A stretch of 64,000 nucleotides of DNA from Sarcocystis neurona (GCA_000727475.1 KL647288.1:2847604-2911603), one strand, 5' to 3'; numbered from the stretch's first letter, positions 32,481 to 45,702 are shown. Program-made: numbers and translations. Notes: generated by a model not told the origin, from the letters alone.

Positions 32481-34139
32481 TTAAGGACACGGCGCTCTTG
32501 CAACTTGTCGGATAGCATCCTTCACTTCGGAAACAGATGTAGGCTGAGAGGCCAGCAACGGCAGCATTTGATCGAGTTCTCTTTCTGCTTCTGCACTCAG
32601 ATACAGCAAGCTGCTAATCAGGTCGATATCGACCATCATGAGAGTCTGCTGCCACGCCTTGTCGCCACTGCCGAAGGGACTTCCTCCCGCATGTTCTTCC
32701 TCTCCATCTCTTCTTTGAGCGTCCCCACCACACGTTTCTTCCGTCTTCCTTAGGAATTCCTCTTCCTTTCTCCAGTCACCTCTTCTCCTTCCCTGGCGGT
32801 CTGTCCGCACCTGAGGCGAGAGAGCTGCCCACATAAGTTCGAACGCCTGTTCGTGGGACGCTGCTTCAAGTCTCGGCGAAACGTGTCTCCTTCGTGTGGC
32901 CCACGAAGTCTGCAGTCGCTTCCCTACGGCTCGCTCCTGTCTCCAGCACCCCTCGTTTCTTTCCAACTGCCGCCGCCGTGCTTCTCCTCCCTGCCACCAC
33001 CAGGCCACGTTGTTGTAAAGCACAATATTTTTCTCCTGCGCGTCTTTGCCTAGTACAGAATGCAGGCAGCTGGAGTCTGCGACTACTCCTCGAATGTCAC
33101 CTTTATACGCGGACGACAACGCCCTGCTTCTGGTGTTGCTTGTGCTTGCCTGTTCGCCGGCACTGCGTCCATCCGAACAACAGTTGCTGCAACATCTTTC
33201 CCCATCCCACCTTTCCCTATTCTCAAACCACAAACCTTTCCACTCTTGCCCATGGTGATGGGTACACGCGCAGTGCTCTTGCTCGCCGTGATCCTGCGAC
33301 CCGCTACCGCCTTGTGCTTCTGGTGCCGCAGCTGCCCGCTTCCCTCTGCTGCTGCCGCTGTTCCTGAAACTCCAACACCCATTGTCCCCCGCAATGAACA
33401 CCTCTGCTTTCAAACAGGGTGCTGCTGTCGCACTATTCGAAAGAAAAAAGAGAGAACTGCAGTACCACCAGAAAACCTCAGTTCCTCCCTCTCGCAGCGC
33501 CGCGTACGACAGTAACTTGTGCGTCTCCAGCTTCCACAACGTACCTTCGTAGCTCGAATAATTTCCGTATGCAGTGGAGTGTCTTGCACATGTCATCAAA
33601 GCAGCAAGATCCGCCCCATTCCACAGTTCATTTTCTGCCTCATGCTTCATGTTTTCTCCCTCTGCTCGCGGCTGCTGCTCGTGCTGCAGCGCCTGCGTTC
33701 CCTCATATTGTCGCTGCTCCACAAGTGCACTACGTCGCCGTTGTAATTTCACGTCGTGCTGCGGCTGGAGCAGCTGCTGCCCCGGCGAGCCCATCGAGAG
33801 CATCTCCGCTACTTGACGTAGCAGAGCGCTGGGGCGTGTAACTTTGAAAGGAGGCAGGAGAGAAGGAAAGCTGTCCATGCGTGGTTCTCTACGTCCGCAA
33901 GCGAACAATCGCACGTTGTAGCACTCCCCTGCTGCACTGTCTCCGCTGTCTGCCAACGGCAGTACAAGCCTCTTCAAATCTAAATTCCCAAACGAAGAAA
34001 AGAAAGACTGTAACCCACGTTGTCGCAGCTCTGCTTGCAGCGGCGGCAGCGCACGTACCAGCCGACGCGACGCACACAGCCGCTCCTCCAGCGTCAGTGC
34101 TGCCAGGCGGCGCAGCAGAAACTTCCTGCGTCGCAGCTT
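32481..34139 (-). CDS. Uncharacterised protein, terminal exon (5' exons not found)
   Basis: The 552-residue terminal exon follows a good acceptor: a pyrimidine-rich stretch ending GATGCTTCAG just above 34,139. It starts KLRRRKFLLRRLAALTLEER, with Leu/Arg-rich helical character, and contains SFFSSFGNLDLKRLVLPL near residue 50. Near the C-terminus it has MMVDIDLISSLLYLSAEAER before the stop. Composition is balanced and not simply repeat-derived, which supports coding. The basic, Leu-rich helices recall helical-repeat RNA-binding proteins common in apicomplexan organelles, but I see no RAP domain or other diagnostic motif, so no function is assigned. A possible upstream exon lies at about 35,000-35,190 on the same strand (it reads SFARLVDVVSASERACELLA). 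If transcription starts inside this frame, the first ATG would lie slightly upstream of the proposed acceptor. Confidence 0.55.
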   Translation of the reverse strand, partial: KLRRRKFLLRRLAALTLEERLCASRRLVRALPPLQAELRQRGLQSFFSSFGNLDLKRLVLPLADSGDSAAGECYNVRLFACGRREPRMDSFPSLLPPFKVTRPSALLRQVAEMLSMGSPGQQLLQPQHDVKLQRRRSALVEQRQYEGTQALQHEQQPRAEGENMKHEAENELWNGADLAALMTCARHSTAYGNYSSYEGTLWKLETHKLLSYAALREGGTEVFWWYCSSLFFLSNSATAAPCLKAEVFIAGDNGCWSFRNSGSSRGKRAAAAPEAQGGSGSQDHGEQEHCACTHHHGQEWKGLWFENRERWDGERCCSNCCSDGRSAGEQASTSNTRSRALSSAYKGDIRGVVADSSCLHSVLGKDAQEKNIVLYNNVAWWWQGGEARRRQLERNEGCWRQERAVGKRLQTSWATRRRHVSPRLEAASHEQAFELMWAALSPQVRTDRQGRRRGDWRKEEEFLRKTEETCGGDAQRRDGEEEHAGGSPFGSGDKAWQQTLMMVDIDLISSLLYLSAEAERELDQMLPLLASQPTSVSEVKDAIRQVARAPCP

Positions 34140-35503
34140 CTGAAGCATCAACAAAGACGGGGGAAAAACGACAACCACCAGCGGCGCAGAATGACGCCAG
34201 CCACCGGGAACGGTAGAACACGCGAGAAGACCATGTTGGCCGTGAACAGCACTGGTCGACAGTCACGAACAAGAGGAACGAGGACGGTCATAGGAATGGA
34301 GTTGAACCCGTTTCAAAAAGAAAGACCCCCTAATAAGGGAAGTCGCTTTACAGAAGAGCGCTTCAAATTGTAAGATTCTACACTCGAACAGAGTGTAAAG
34401 TGAACAGGGCGGAGCTCCCTCCAGTCTTGTGACACACCCGTCCCAGATCAAGCGGAGCGAGAGTGACTCTACACCCATGTGTAGTACTGTGCACACCGAG
34501 ACACACCCAGGAAAATGCCTCGCACGTGTTCACGTGAATATAGGCGCCTGAATGACCGTAGCGATACAAATATATAACGATCACAGGTATCAAGAAACTG
34601 AACTGACTCAGAGGAACACAGCCGTCGAGTACCCACCGAGCCACATACGCTCAGGTACACATTCCATACGACCACGCGTCAGTGCTGCTACAAAACAACG
34701 GGCCACCTGCGACGCAGCACCACGCACGTGCAGTCAGACCCGGTGCAGGACTCACGCGCGCAGCAGTGCTTACGCGTTTTTCTGCCTGTCCTCCAGCGCA
34801 TGCTAACGGATGAGCACTCCGCGAGAACGCTTGAACGCCTCAAAGGAGAAGCACGTCGTCGACGGTGGCTTCCCTAATATCTTATTTGCACACTTTTCCA
34901 TATACATATATGTGTGCGCGTCACCCTACATGTCTGTATGTTATCGGATACAGAAACACTTACGTGCTTAGCCCTACACGTGTATGCACAAAAAAGTCAA
35001 TTGGTACGTGTACGACACGTGGTAGAAAGGGCTCTCGGTGGCTGGCAATTTGCACGCCAAAACAACGCGAGTAGTTCGCACGCCCGTTCAGAGGCAGAGA
35101 CGACGTCTACCAGACGAGCAAAGCTTCCACCGCTTCGGACGCCGGCAGATATACGCAGACTCACCACCAAAAAAATTCGGGCCTGCAAGGCTACACAGGC
35201 AGGGCGTGAACCATGCAGCAACGGTGTAGTCTATTATACGTAGAATACGAGGACTGCAGCCACTCACCAACACCTAATCTATACAAGCCATGTCTTACGC
35301 ACAGAAGTCTCTCTCAACCGCCGACACATAGATGTGGGCAGCCCCACTGCCACTTCTCTACAGCTTGATGTTCCGCACACAGATGCTCACTGCTCTTCGG
35401 AACACCGCTGCAGCGCTGTATGAGTCACTGGGGATGGAGAGAAGGTGGGCGTTTTTACGTCTTATAATATTCGGAGAGTCACACGGGAGACGTCACCACT
35501 AAG
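34140..35503. other. Upstream region of the previous gene, possible exon on the - strand
   Basis: There is no firm feature. On the - strand, 35,190 to about 35,000 encodes a coding-like helical stretch (SFARLVDVVSASERACELLA) that might be an upstream exon. The rest has only short frames. Confidence 0.35.
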
Positions 35504-38500
35504 TCATTCTCCGTTGCTAATTGCGCACTTGAGTGTGTGGGAGAGGTCTTTTGCCCTTACCTCCCCAGGGGTCTCTTTGCTGTCTGTACGACCACCTTCT
35601 TCTGCGTCGCTGTCGAGCGACTCCTGCAGGGACCAGGGCGACTCAATTTCCTCTTCAATGTCGGAAAAGCAGATTTCTGTCTTCTGTTCGCTCCTTCGCC
35701 GGTGCTGCCCAGTCACACTGGCAGAAACATCCGCGCCACGCGGTTGCTCCTCATGTTCGCAGTCTACCTGCTTGTCCTTCTGCAGCAGTTCGCGATCGCC
35801 TTGCCCTCGCTTGACGACGGGTTTGTGATGGGCCTCAAGCAGCAGTGACTGGAGCTGCCCCAGCTGCTGCTGCTGCAGCACGCGCTTCCACGGTGGAAGG
35901 AGTTCCTCCAGAAGCTGAAGCCGTTGAACGCCTCGGGTGGCGGCGGCACGGTACTCCTGCAACAACAGCTCTGCCTGTAGGACTTCTTGCGGTAGCAATG
36001 AATCCTCGTCTGCACTGCTTGCCTCGCTCACTTCTGCCCCCCTCTCAGAAGCAACTGCGCTGATACCTCCGTACTCGCTGTGCTGCTGCGGCGGCACCTT
36101 CCGCGGATCCAGGTTGCCGTTGGTATGCGCCCAGGGTCGCTGCTGCTGCCGCAGCGCTGCAAGCAGGCGCTCCCATTGGTGCAGGACCTGATGCAACCGC
36201 CGCAGCAGACCACACGCGACGAGTTCGTCTTTACCCACAGCAGTCGCATTCCCGAGAGCAGAGAGTCGTCCGTGCTGGTAAAGCGCAGCGTCTGACGTTC
36301 GTTCCCACACAGCAAGGGCCTCGACACGCATATGTGCTCCTGCAGCGGCTACTGCTGCCTCCAGATGCTCGTTCAACGCATTGCACAGCTCCTCTGCTCG
36401 CCGCTGCATCTGCAGACACTCCTTCACAACAAATTTCCGAACAACTGACAAGTGCCTTTCTTCCTCGCGCTCGCCATCACCAGCCGGCGTGTTCCCCGGC
36501 AGACACAGCTGCTGCGGCTGGTCCTGACGCTCGCGCTCCTGCTGTTCCTGCGGCTCCTGCTGTTCCTGCGGCTCCTGCTGTTCCTCGGCTCCGTGCTGCT
36601 CGTGTCGACGGAAAGTCCCTTGCTGCTGAAGCCGCTGCCGGGCTACAGCGCAGTGCCGCCACCACGCCAGATGAGTCGCCGTTTGGGAGAACCTTGCTGC
36701 TGCCGCCTCTGTTTGCGATACTGCTGCGAAGAAGCACGAAAGTGACTGCTCCACAATGTACGCGTTCTTCGAGCTCTCTTCATTCGGTTCACGCTGCTGC
36801 ATCGCCAGCCTTCTACGATCCTGTTCCACGCACTGTTGGTGCGAGCTTCGCTCTGCACACGGCCCCTGTTCCAGGTGATGCTCGTGCTGCTGCAGATGGT
36901 GCCGCTGCTGTTGCTGCTGTTGGTCCGTGGGCGTGGCCAGCGTCTCCAGCTGCGAAAGCGCCCTGCTGCCGACGGCCGAAATTCGACGACAATGTTCTCG
37001 TAGTGCACAGGCAACAGCAACTGCCTCTGCGTTTTCTTGCGATCGGTCTGCTGCCTCCTGCAGCAGCAGCAGCAGCGTCTCAAAGCGCGCCCTCGCTGCA
37101 GCAATAAGTCCCACGGGAAACGTCCGAGTTTGCTTATTCCTGTGCCTCTCGTCTCCGGCTGCCGAGCAAACGTGTCCGGTTGAAGCTGCATGGCCTTGGT
37201 GATGTTGCGCATCGGCAACCAGTGCAGCAGAGGGCTGCACGAGCCACTGCGCTGTTACGAGATCTTCCGGACTTGCTCCGCGGACCCGGTTGCCGCGCGC
37301 TGTCAGTCCTTCAAGTGCCGCTGCGTTTACTCCAGGTGGCGCTGCCCTCCTGGGATCCACATTCGCTACTGTTGCTCCTGCTTCTTGAGCAGACGCTGCT
37401 GTAGATGCCGTCTGTGGGGTTCCCAAGACAGCTGCCGCTCCGCAAACACTTTCGAGACTACGTACGCATGCGTCGCAACACTGCTGCAGGTCCTGCTGTA
37501 GCTCCACGAGGAGGGAAGAAAGACGGTGGACTGCTGTGAACGGTTGCTGCCAGAGAGGCAGCAGCTGCGCCGCAGCAAAGCGCTGCCACAGCAGCAGCAG
37601 CAAGTGTTGCTGTCGTTCGCTCTTCGCAAAGAAACAGCGCGCCGCGCATGCAGCCGCCACCCTGCAGCACAGCCACGCCGCTGCTGCTGCGTTGTGGCCG
37701 CCCCCCGCCGGCACAGAAGGCTGCCCACCCCCTACTGCAACCTGCGGGTCCTCCCGAGAAGCAGCGCCACCAGTTGCAGCTGCCGCGGCAGTAGCCGCAC
37801 CCGTAGCAGCGGCCGCTGCAGACACAGCCGTCACTGTAGCGTGTTGGCAGGGGAGTCCAGATTGCAGCAGACGCAGAAGCAAAGAAATATCCGTACAAAT
37901 TTCTGCAGCCCGGCGAAATGGAAGCGTAAAAGGCCTTTCTGAAAGGACACCGGTGCTGCAGAGCGTGCCGCGAGCCGGCGCTGACGTTTCGCACGCACGG
38001 GAAGCGGTTGAACCTGCAGAAGCCTTCGACAATGCAGCAGGAATCTGCACCCCGTCGCCAAGATATGCTACTGCAGTGATGCTTCCATCCAGGGCAGGGA
38101 CAAAGACAGAGGCACCTGCGGCGGGAGGAGCGCAGGCATCGCGGCTGCAGCTGCACAGACAATCGACGCAGCCATAAGCAGCAGTACGAGGATCAGGACA
38201 GAGGACCAGGCAAGCGGGAGGCCCGGGACTGTCGACTCCTCTTGGCCCTCTAGCAAATTCTCTGTTTTCCTTATGTGCGACACTCTGCGACACTCTGGCT
38301 ACGCACAAACAGCGAATCCCCCCAGCCCACGCGAAGATTCAGCGACATAGACGCGATGCTTCTTTACACACAGCTTGCTAAAATGTGTCATCACCCGCAC
38401 AACGATGCCTTGCTGTTTGAAATCCAGCCGGAGAAAAGGCACTGCTGCAGCCGATCTGCGCCTTCTGCAGTCACAGCTTCGCGCCGGCAGCTGCACCGGT

Positions 38501-41500
38501 GCTGCTGCTCTTCTTGCTACACCAGCAGCCGCTCGTGTTGCTCTTACCTCTGCAACAGGTCGGAGAGATTCAGTCGACTCTGTTGTGGCAGCCCACACAG
38601 GTCGGACGAGAAGGACACCGACGACGCTGCGAAGTTGGCTTTCACCATTCGCAAGGCAGGGGCACGCAGAGCGGCTTCCGAGTGCTGCAGCAGAACCACC
38701 AAGAATAGGCAAATGATTCGTCTGGCAGGGATGCACGCACCCAACTTAGGTTGCAGATGCATGTGTATGCTATACACTTCAGGAGAATTCACATACGCGT
38801 CCGGCTCGATGTCAGAGCTGCACACGTGACGGCGAGCGGAGATAGACAAATACATCCTTGGCACCCACAATGCCAAAAGTGAAGTCTCTTCATATGCGAT
38901 AGCTGGCGCTATCCAGCATCTTCCGCAGAGGTCGCCGTCTTCGAGAAAAAAAAGCCGCAGCAGGTGAGGTGATGCGCCTGTACGTGTAAAGCGCGTGCTA
39001 CTACCGGGAGGCCGGCGCACATCCACCCACGGCGTAACACAACTTGGAATACGCAGCAGGTCTGAAGCACGCGAACGAGAGAAGAGACGGGAGAGACACG
39101 AAGCGCAGCCTTGCACACCCACGTAGAGTGGGATGGAACTGCAGTCCTTCCTTTCACGCCACAGATATACGTGTCACATGCGTGGATGTAAGGGGACCAT
39201 AGAGAAGCAGCTGCAGTGGAAAAAGGAAGACGCCTGTACACGCTTGCTAAACGCGCAGACACACTTTTCGCCGCGCAAGTGCGTGGAACAAGCCACCGCT
39301 GCACATCCACATATATATATATATATATACATATACGAGGTGCGGGTGCGACAAGGAAATACATAATGGCGGCTGTGAAGCTACCTTTTTACTACCAGGA
39401 GTGCTGTTTACGCGTGGGGGGCTGTCCAGTACCTGCACCAGCGTGGCCAGACCCCACTGCGCAGTGGTAGCGTAGAGGCGGTTGCCAGCAGCAATGGAAA
39501 GTTGGCAGCGACTCATCCCGTCGACGTCAAGTGTCGTTCCTGCAGCAGCAGCAAGAGCAGCAAAAGAAACGCCACCGGCGGCTGACTTGCACGTCAGTCT
39601 GCAGCCGTCAACCAGTGCTAGGCTGAGAGCCTCTCTGTAGTCCGCCCACCTCGACGCACTGGAGAGAGTAGGGAACGATGTCGCTGCTCTACAAACGAGG
39701 AAGTACACACGGAAAAAGGGACGCGACACAAGCAGCGGCCTCTGCAGAGACGCACGGGTGCGTCGTAAGGAATGCGCGTAAAGGAACACGTGGGTTGGTC
39801 AATGCATATCAGAGCAGTTCCCGCAGAAGCAGGAGGAATCCCACCAGTTCGCATGCAGTCAAAAAAAAGGAGACATAGCAGCAAGCAGGAAAGGAGGAAG
39901 CAGAAGCGATCCACAGAGGTTGCAGCAGGCCAGGCTACGAGGCCGACCTAGTGGGAGAAATTGAGGTAGAGTTCGGACGAGCCACCCAACGAACAGAGAA
40001 TCGCGGAAAAGGAGTGAGTTTGTACAGCAGACACGTGCGTTTTTCACTCCATGCAGCAAGAAAATCCATTTTTGCTGGACCAGCTGTGAGCAGTCGTCCA
40101 CACAAAGAGAGACGAAAAACCAGGGAAGACGCCGCCGCCTGCGTACGTATCTGTCTCTACATCTGTTGTGCGGAGAAGAAGCACTTGCATACATTCGCAC
40201 TTGCTCACACAGAAAGATGTCTCGACTGCAGAAGTCTGTGCCGCCCACCGCACCACCAGGCGTCGGCATACACCACTCCTGTGGACTTGCTGTGCGTGAG
40301 GAGGTTTTCTTCTATTTTTCGAGCGTTGCTGGCAGTTGCGTGTCAACAAGAGGGAGAATACCTGCAGCAAGACTGCGTCCGTCAGGATCTTCACCGGCTG
40401 CAGCACACACGAGCTGATGCGTGGCAGCGTCCCAGCGCAGCAGCAGCTGCTGGCCGAAGCGGCCGCCACTGCGGAAGAGCGGTCCCCCGCTTTTGTCACT
40501 GCTAATGCTGCTAGTGGTACAGCTGCCCGTCCGCTGCGCAAGCGTTACCAGCAGCAGCTGCAGACGGCCGCACCGGGCGACATCCAGGCCTGTTACATGC
40601 TGCTCTCCCAGACGTTGCAGCCACGACAAACGGCAAATGGCAGCACCCACACACACCCACACACAGCCACACGAATGCATCCCCTGACACCGTCAACTTC
40701 GCGCACATGAGCGCGAGGGCGGATCTCTGCACGCGAGGGCGGATCTCTGCACGCAACGGCAGAATTGCCTGGTCGACTTTCCCGGTGGACGCACAGGCTT
40801 ACAGACACCTCTGCACGCACCTGTACGTATGCTATCCAGTTGTTTGTCGCCCGTGTAGACACAGACACACAAAAGAGTACACACCTCAGGCGCAACGCAG
40901 AATTCGTGTCTACACCCTTATACACACGCACATAAACACACACACATACACATATATATACACAACTGCGAAGTCCTGCGTGAGGCTCCCGAGCGAACAG
41001 CAGCAGATTTAGCGAAGTAGCCGTGTGTCACCAACTCGCTCAAGAGCTTAGCACACCGTCCACAGGAACAGCACGCCTGCGCGCCTCCATCCTCTCCTCC
41101 GTACAGCCGTCACACCCCTCGACTATTTATTTAGCCGTCACCTGCGTCACGAGCGACAAGGCGCGCCACATTCAATCCCCAACGTGGGCGGCTGTACGCG
41201 CTCCGATGAAATGTACTCAACATCCCCGTGCCCGCACGTTAGTTTTATACGAGCCGCACCCTTACCAAATGACCACTGACACAGGTGGTGTCCAGAGCTG
41301 AGGTGAGACGACAATTTCCCGCGGTGGCAACTGTACACGTCTGCAATCTCTCAACCCCCTATCCCACGTATGTGTTAAAACTGATCTTTCTGGTGTACGT
41401 ACACTTCGGTGGGTGTCTCTGTCTGTCTACCTGTGTGTTTACGCCAGGTAAGGGTACACACGTGAATGCTTGAAATCAGTTCCTCTGTTCGGTGGGAATA

Positions 41501-43028
41501 TGCGTCTGCCTGCGTGTACGTCTGCGCCCAGTCATCCATGCGTTACGCACATGTGATGCCGTTCCTCTCCATCTTGACAGCAGCTGTAGATAGCCATGTG
41601 AAGAAGAGAAAAGAACGAGACGATGAGCGTGGACGTTGCTCGCAGCTATCGCTCTGGACGTCAGTTCGCTTTTTCTCTACTGTCCCACAGCATGCAGCCG
41701 CAGCAGCAGGAGGGGAGGAGGAGGGGCACCTACGCTGTCTCCGTACGAGTCTCCCAAAGTGAACGTCGCAACAGTGCGCAGAGCAGGCTTCACGGCTGCG
41801 CGGCGGCCGCTTTTTGACTGCCGCAGCAGTGCACTATCTTCTGTCGCTTCCTCTGCACCGAGCGGCGAGAGGAGCATGGCCTTGCTGCTCCAGGCGTGAA
41901 CACAGCAGCTGCTGTCCCTCCGGGTTCCGTGCGAAGCCCGATTTGACTGCTCCTTATACACGAGCGACAGGAGCGCCACCGTGGACCCTCCCCCTACGGC
42001 GAGGAAGGGAGTGTTGCGCTTCTGAGATGCGCTCGTGATAGTCTGCAGCAACACAGAGTTCCTACATCTGCAGCATCAACGTGGGCCAAAAAACACACGC
42101 ATTATTCAGGCCTCGTCCCACACAAACCGAGAAAATCTTCAGAACGTCATCACTAGACATCTTGTCTACTCCCGTTAGAGCAACGCTTCACCAGCGCAGC
42201 CACGCCGGGCTTCTCGCGCGCGCTTACCCTGCTCACGTACGAGCCTGCTGCACGGTGGTGCGCTTGCTCATCTGCATGCGTAGTCACCACTCTTTTGCCA
42301 GCGCCTTCCACACGGGCGATACGTTCCTCCCCCACACTCCCCGTGCACAAATACATCTATATCTTCAGGAATACACAGCTGTGGATGCCACCACATATGC
42401 CGGTGCTCTCACAGATGTGCTGCTGCTGCCGTTGCCGTGGCTGCGATGCTGCTGCTGCGGCTAAGCGTGCCGCTGCAATGGTGGGGGTGGTTCTGACCGC
42501 TGGGACTGGCGACGCTGCAGATCGGGCTGCCTGCGCTGCTGGTGCTACTCAAATGCTTGCCCCGTCGTAGGGCAGGGGCATCTCTCTCTTTAAGGCACAA
42601 GTACGTCGTGCCGACGGGGTTTCCCGCTTGTTTGTGGACACTATCCTGCGCGGGGCGAACGATCTTTGGCATTTCGCAGCAGAACGGTTGAAAGGCTGCG
42701 TGACGACTGCTGCGGGCATTGTTGACGCCGCTGACGCGACTGCTGCTGTGTGCACGCTGCTACTGGTTCTGAGACTCACCGGTGAGTAGACGATCATCGC
42801 TTCGACGGAGAACGGGAGCAGCGAGCTGCAAAAGAGTTCTAGTGATATTTCCTGCTGCGCATCTCCCGCTGCCATGAATGGCCACTGTTCGTCGGAGTGG
42901 GTCGCAGGCGCACACGTCTGCTGTTGCGGCGCCTCCCCCTCAGCACCCTGGCTGCGCTGCGTTGCCTCCGGGAGCTCGCTGAAAGGCACAGGAGACCAGC
43001 GGACTGCGCCGCTATGTTTCAAAAAGCT
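35504..43028 (-). CDS. Beta-propeller-like protein with a Gln-rich, coiled-coil-like C-terminus (5' end unresolved)
   Basis: Six exons join in phase: 43,028-42,780, 42,021-41,734, 40,599-40,362, 39,683-39,433, 38,684-38,548 and 38,150-35,504. They total 1,269 residues plus stop. Junctions give MIVYSP|KRNTPFLAVGGG, GDS|HVTGLDVARCGR, SLAA|ATSFPTLSS, TLVQ|HSEAALRAP and SDLLQ|S. The donors include GTGAGT, GTAGGT, GTATTC and GTAAGA. About 390 residues before the last exon have the strand-turn pattern of WD40-like blades (AVRWSPVPF, PFLAVGGGSTVALL, LLLRWDAATHQLVC, RLYATTAQWGLATLV, FVPALDGSITAVAY). The last exon holds Ala-rich sequence, then long helices with Gln/Glu runs that look like coiled coil (LLPQEVLQAELLLQEY), and an acidic tail (CFSDIEEEIESP). 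Propeller plus coiled coil occurs in nucleoporins and other scaffold proteins; I cannot name a family. The 5' end is missing; a candidate first exon lies at 44,405-44,884. Confidence 0.6.
36536..36591 (-). repeat. 18-bp in-frame tandem repeat encoding EQQEPQ
   Basis: Three units of CTCCTGCTGTTCCTGCGG (+ strand) encode repeated QEQQEP residues in the C-terminal coiled-coil-like part of the - strand gene. Confidence 0.85.
40713..40752. repeat. 20-bp perfect tandem duplication
   Basis: Two identical copies of GCGAGGGCGGATCTCTGCAC lie in an intron of the propeller-like gene. Confidence 0.95.
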
Positions 43029-44519
43029 CTGAACACAAGACACTTTCAAACACGTAGGTAAAGAGCAGACCGCTCCACTGCACACATGTGCGCACCATAG
43101 TTGTAATGCATACAAATGGGGGAATTCGCATGGATGCATGGATGTACACACGTATCTATGGAACACACACACATACAGACATATACGTATGTGTCTACAT
43201 CCTCAGTACGTACGTACACACAAAATACACATACACGCACGTACGTACCTGCATACACAGATACATGCAGAGACGCATGTATACGTGCAGAGAGATATAC
43301 GGAAACAAACGCAGTACATACACATGTGGGTGCGTAGACACATATATGCATAAATATATGTATATTTACATCCATCGCGTCTGCGGAGACGCAACTTGGG
43401 TCCTTCCCGCTGCCGCGTGAAAGGCTTTTGCGAGTCGAGGACACAAGCGCAGGCTTCTCCTCGTGAAGGATGGAGTGTCGGTGGCCGACACACACCGCAG
43501 GAAGGGAGCAAATACACAAGGTTGCACACCACGCAAAAGGACGACAAATGCAGCACTCCATCCGCACGTTTCCATGCAACGACTCGCACGCACACACGCA
43601 GGCAAGACGCGGCTGTCAGGTTTTCCCCCCGACCTGGTCGCTGCTCTGCCAAGACAAATGCGAAGGCCACCGAAAAAGAGTTCCCGCAGTAAACAAAAAC
43701 GCAGAGCGTGGAGGTGGAACAACGACGCAGCAGGGGCATTTGATCGAATGAGTGTGGCAGTCGGAGGCCAGTCATGTGCATGGGTGCCCCGTGTGCGCTT
43801 GCCGCGCTGTTTCACGCGCTGCTGGCATCACACACATGTGAGAGAAGAAACTCGGGTGCTCGTACACCGCAGACGAGAGGCAACAGCTCTGCTGTTCAAG
43901 GACAGAATAAGCAGCAGGTCAACTCGAACGCAGACCAGCCACATTCTCAGCAGCGCACTTCTCCTCCCGAGTGCGGATTTTTATACAGATGGACGCACGT
44001 GTAACGTTGCATACAAACAGACTGAGACACATGTCAACCTTCCCCAAGCAGTCACTCCTCACCCACCCAAAGTGTTTTCCCCCCTACACACGTACACACG
44101 CTTGCCTTCACACTCATCCCTACATGCGTCACGCGCATACACCCCGGATATACACCCGCACACGCACACTCACAGTCCTGCAAACCTGCTCACGCATGCA
44201 CGCCTACACATCCTCCTACGTCTATGCGCACGTAGCCCAGACACACACGCCCAGAGGCACACCCGTAGTCCTACTCGCATCACGCGTATGCAGCACACAT
44301 GCACCAGTCCACCACACATCCACACATACATGGACAGGAAGGCCTCCACACGGCCGCCCAGATGCAGCAATCGTTCACGCACACGTACCCGCCACCCCCA
44401 GGTGCTAAGATATACGCAGAAAAGCTCTCACATATACATTCCTCTTCCACAGACGTGTGCGCATGTAAAAACGTGTCCAGATCTCTGCGAGCAGCCTCTG
44501 CACATACATGCGCCCACGA

Positions 44520-44835
44520 CGGCGCACGACGTGGCGAGCATTTAGACGGGAAACGGCACTCATGGCGTGTTTGGTGAGTAATGGCAAAGTGGAAGGCGCG
44601 TAGACGTCAAGGAGCGAGACGCGGCCTGCCAGTTTTACGCGCGTGCAAGTGACCGTCCAGCGTTCTGGGACATGCACAGCGCAGGATGCACTCCCTTCAG
44701 ATGGGCGGGAGGGCGGCGTCTCGCAGCAGCTGAAACTGTCTCTTGGCCGCCGCTGCTGCTGCCCCAAACGAAGCGCACGCAACAGGGAGAGAGACAGACG
44801 GTGCATCAAAAACGCCTCCTCGTCGCTTTCTGCAC
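44520..44835 (-). CDS. Candidate first exon of the propeller-like gene
   Basis: An in-frame ATG near 44,800 begins MHRLSLSLLRALRLGQQQRR. The frame continues through VHVPERWTVTCTRVKLAG and VSLLDVYAPSTLPLLTKHA, which has the strand pattern of a propeller blade. One possible donor, CGC|GTAAAA, would be in phase 0 and would fit the phase-0 acceptor at 43,028. An intermediate exon may be missing. Boundaries are approximate. Confidence 0.4.
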
Positions 44836-45702
44836 CTCGTAGCGCCTCGGCGTCTTCGACACGCAGAGGTGTTGAGCGGTGCACTTCAACTCATGCAACA
44901 GCCACACGCCACAGCAGCATTCTTCCCTTGCATGCGTACTACGCACACCCACATGCGGCGCCACGCAGGTACACCGTTGAAAGAGCGACACACAGACACA
45001 CCCATTTGCACACACACACACACACATATATACGCGCCGGACACCGACGAGACGCACACACAGACGTAGAGGAGCGGGACACACGCTTTTGTATATACGC
45101 ACATATATACACGTACACACGTTTACGTGATTCCATACATGGCGTAGCGACGTGTTACACATATACACGTATTCGCACACGCAGAAGAGCCCCACACGGA
45201 GAGACAGAGAGACAGGCCTTTCTGCCACAAATACAGACATAAGTGTAGACGTACACGTGTATGTATACACACATGCAGACATACGGGCATACGCCGACTA
45301 GCGACGCACTACACATACACACGTATACGCACACACAAAAGATGTGCATCTGCCGCGTGGAACAAACCGGCCACGCGGGGCAGAGAGCTGCCAAAACAAA
45401 TGAGTTCTGCGTCTCGGCAGACTCCCACGTTGGCACATCTCTACGTATGTAAACGTGAGCAGCTCCTCCATAACCTGCCCTTTCTCAGCTTGTGTACCTC
45501 CTCGGTAGTACATCCACACACAAATCCGTATACATACGTAATATATATTATATATGATAATACGACGTGTGCGGAGTTGCCATGGACAGCAGCAGTGTTT
45601 TCGTCTCCTGCGACATAGATGAAGAGTTGCATAGAATTCATCTGCAGCCAGCCGCTACACAACTCCACGCCGCGCACAAGTGGGGAGAGGACGAAAGACA
45701 AA

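Noticed and set aside
36334..38177. + strand frames of 213 and 257 codons, Ala/Pro/Ser-rich.
   Set aside because: Antisense shadows of the Gln/Ala-rich terminal exon of the propeller-like gene.
43463..44545. 360-codon + strand frame rich in His, Thr and Arg.
   Set aside because: It follows CACACA/ACACGC repeats and has no folded-domain pattern. It is a by-product of low-complexity DNA.
40621..45300. CA-rich DNA considered as a CRISPR-like or telomeric repeat.
   Set aside because: It lacks regular spacers and any TTTAGGG-type unit. It is ordinary CA/TG microsatellite DNA.
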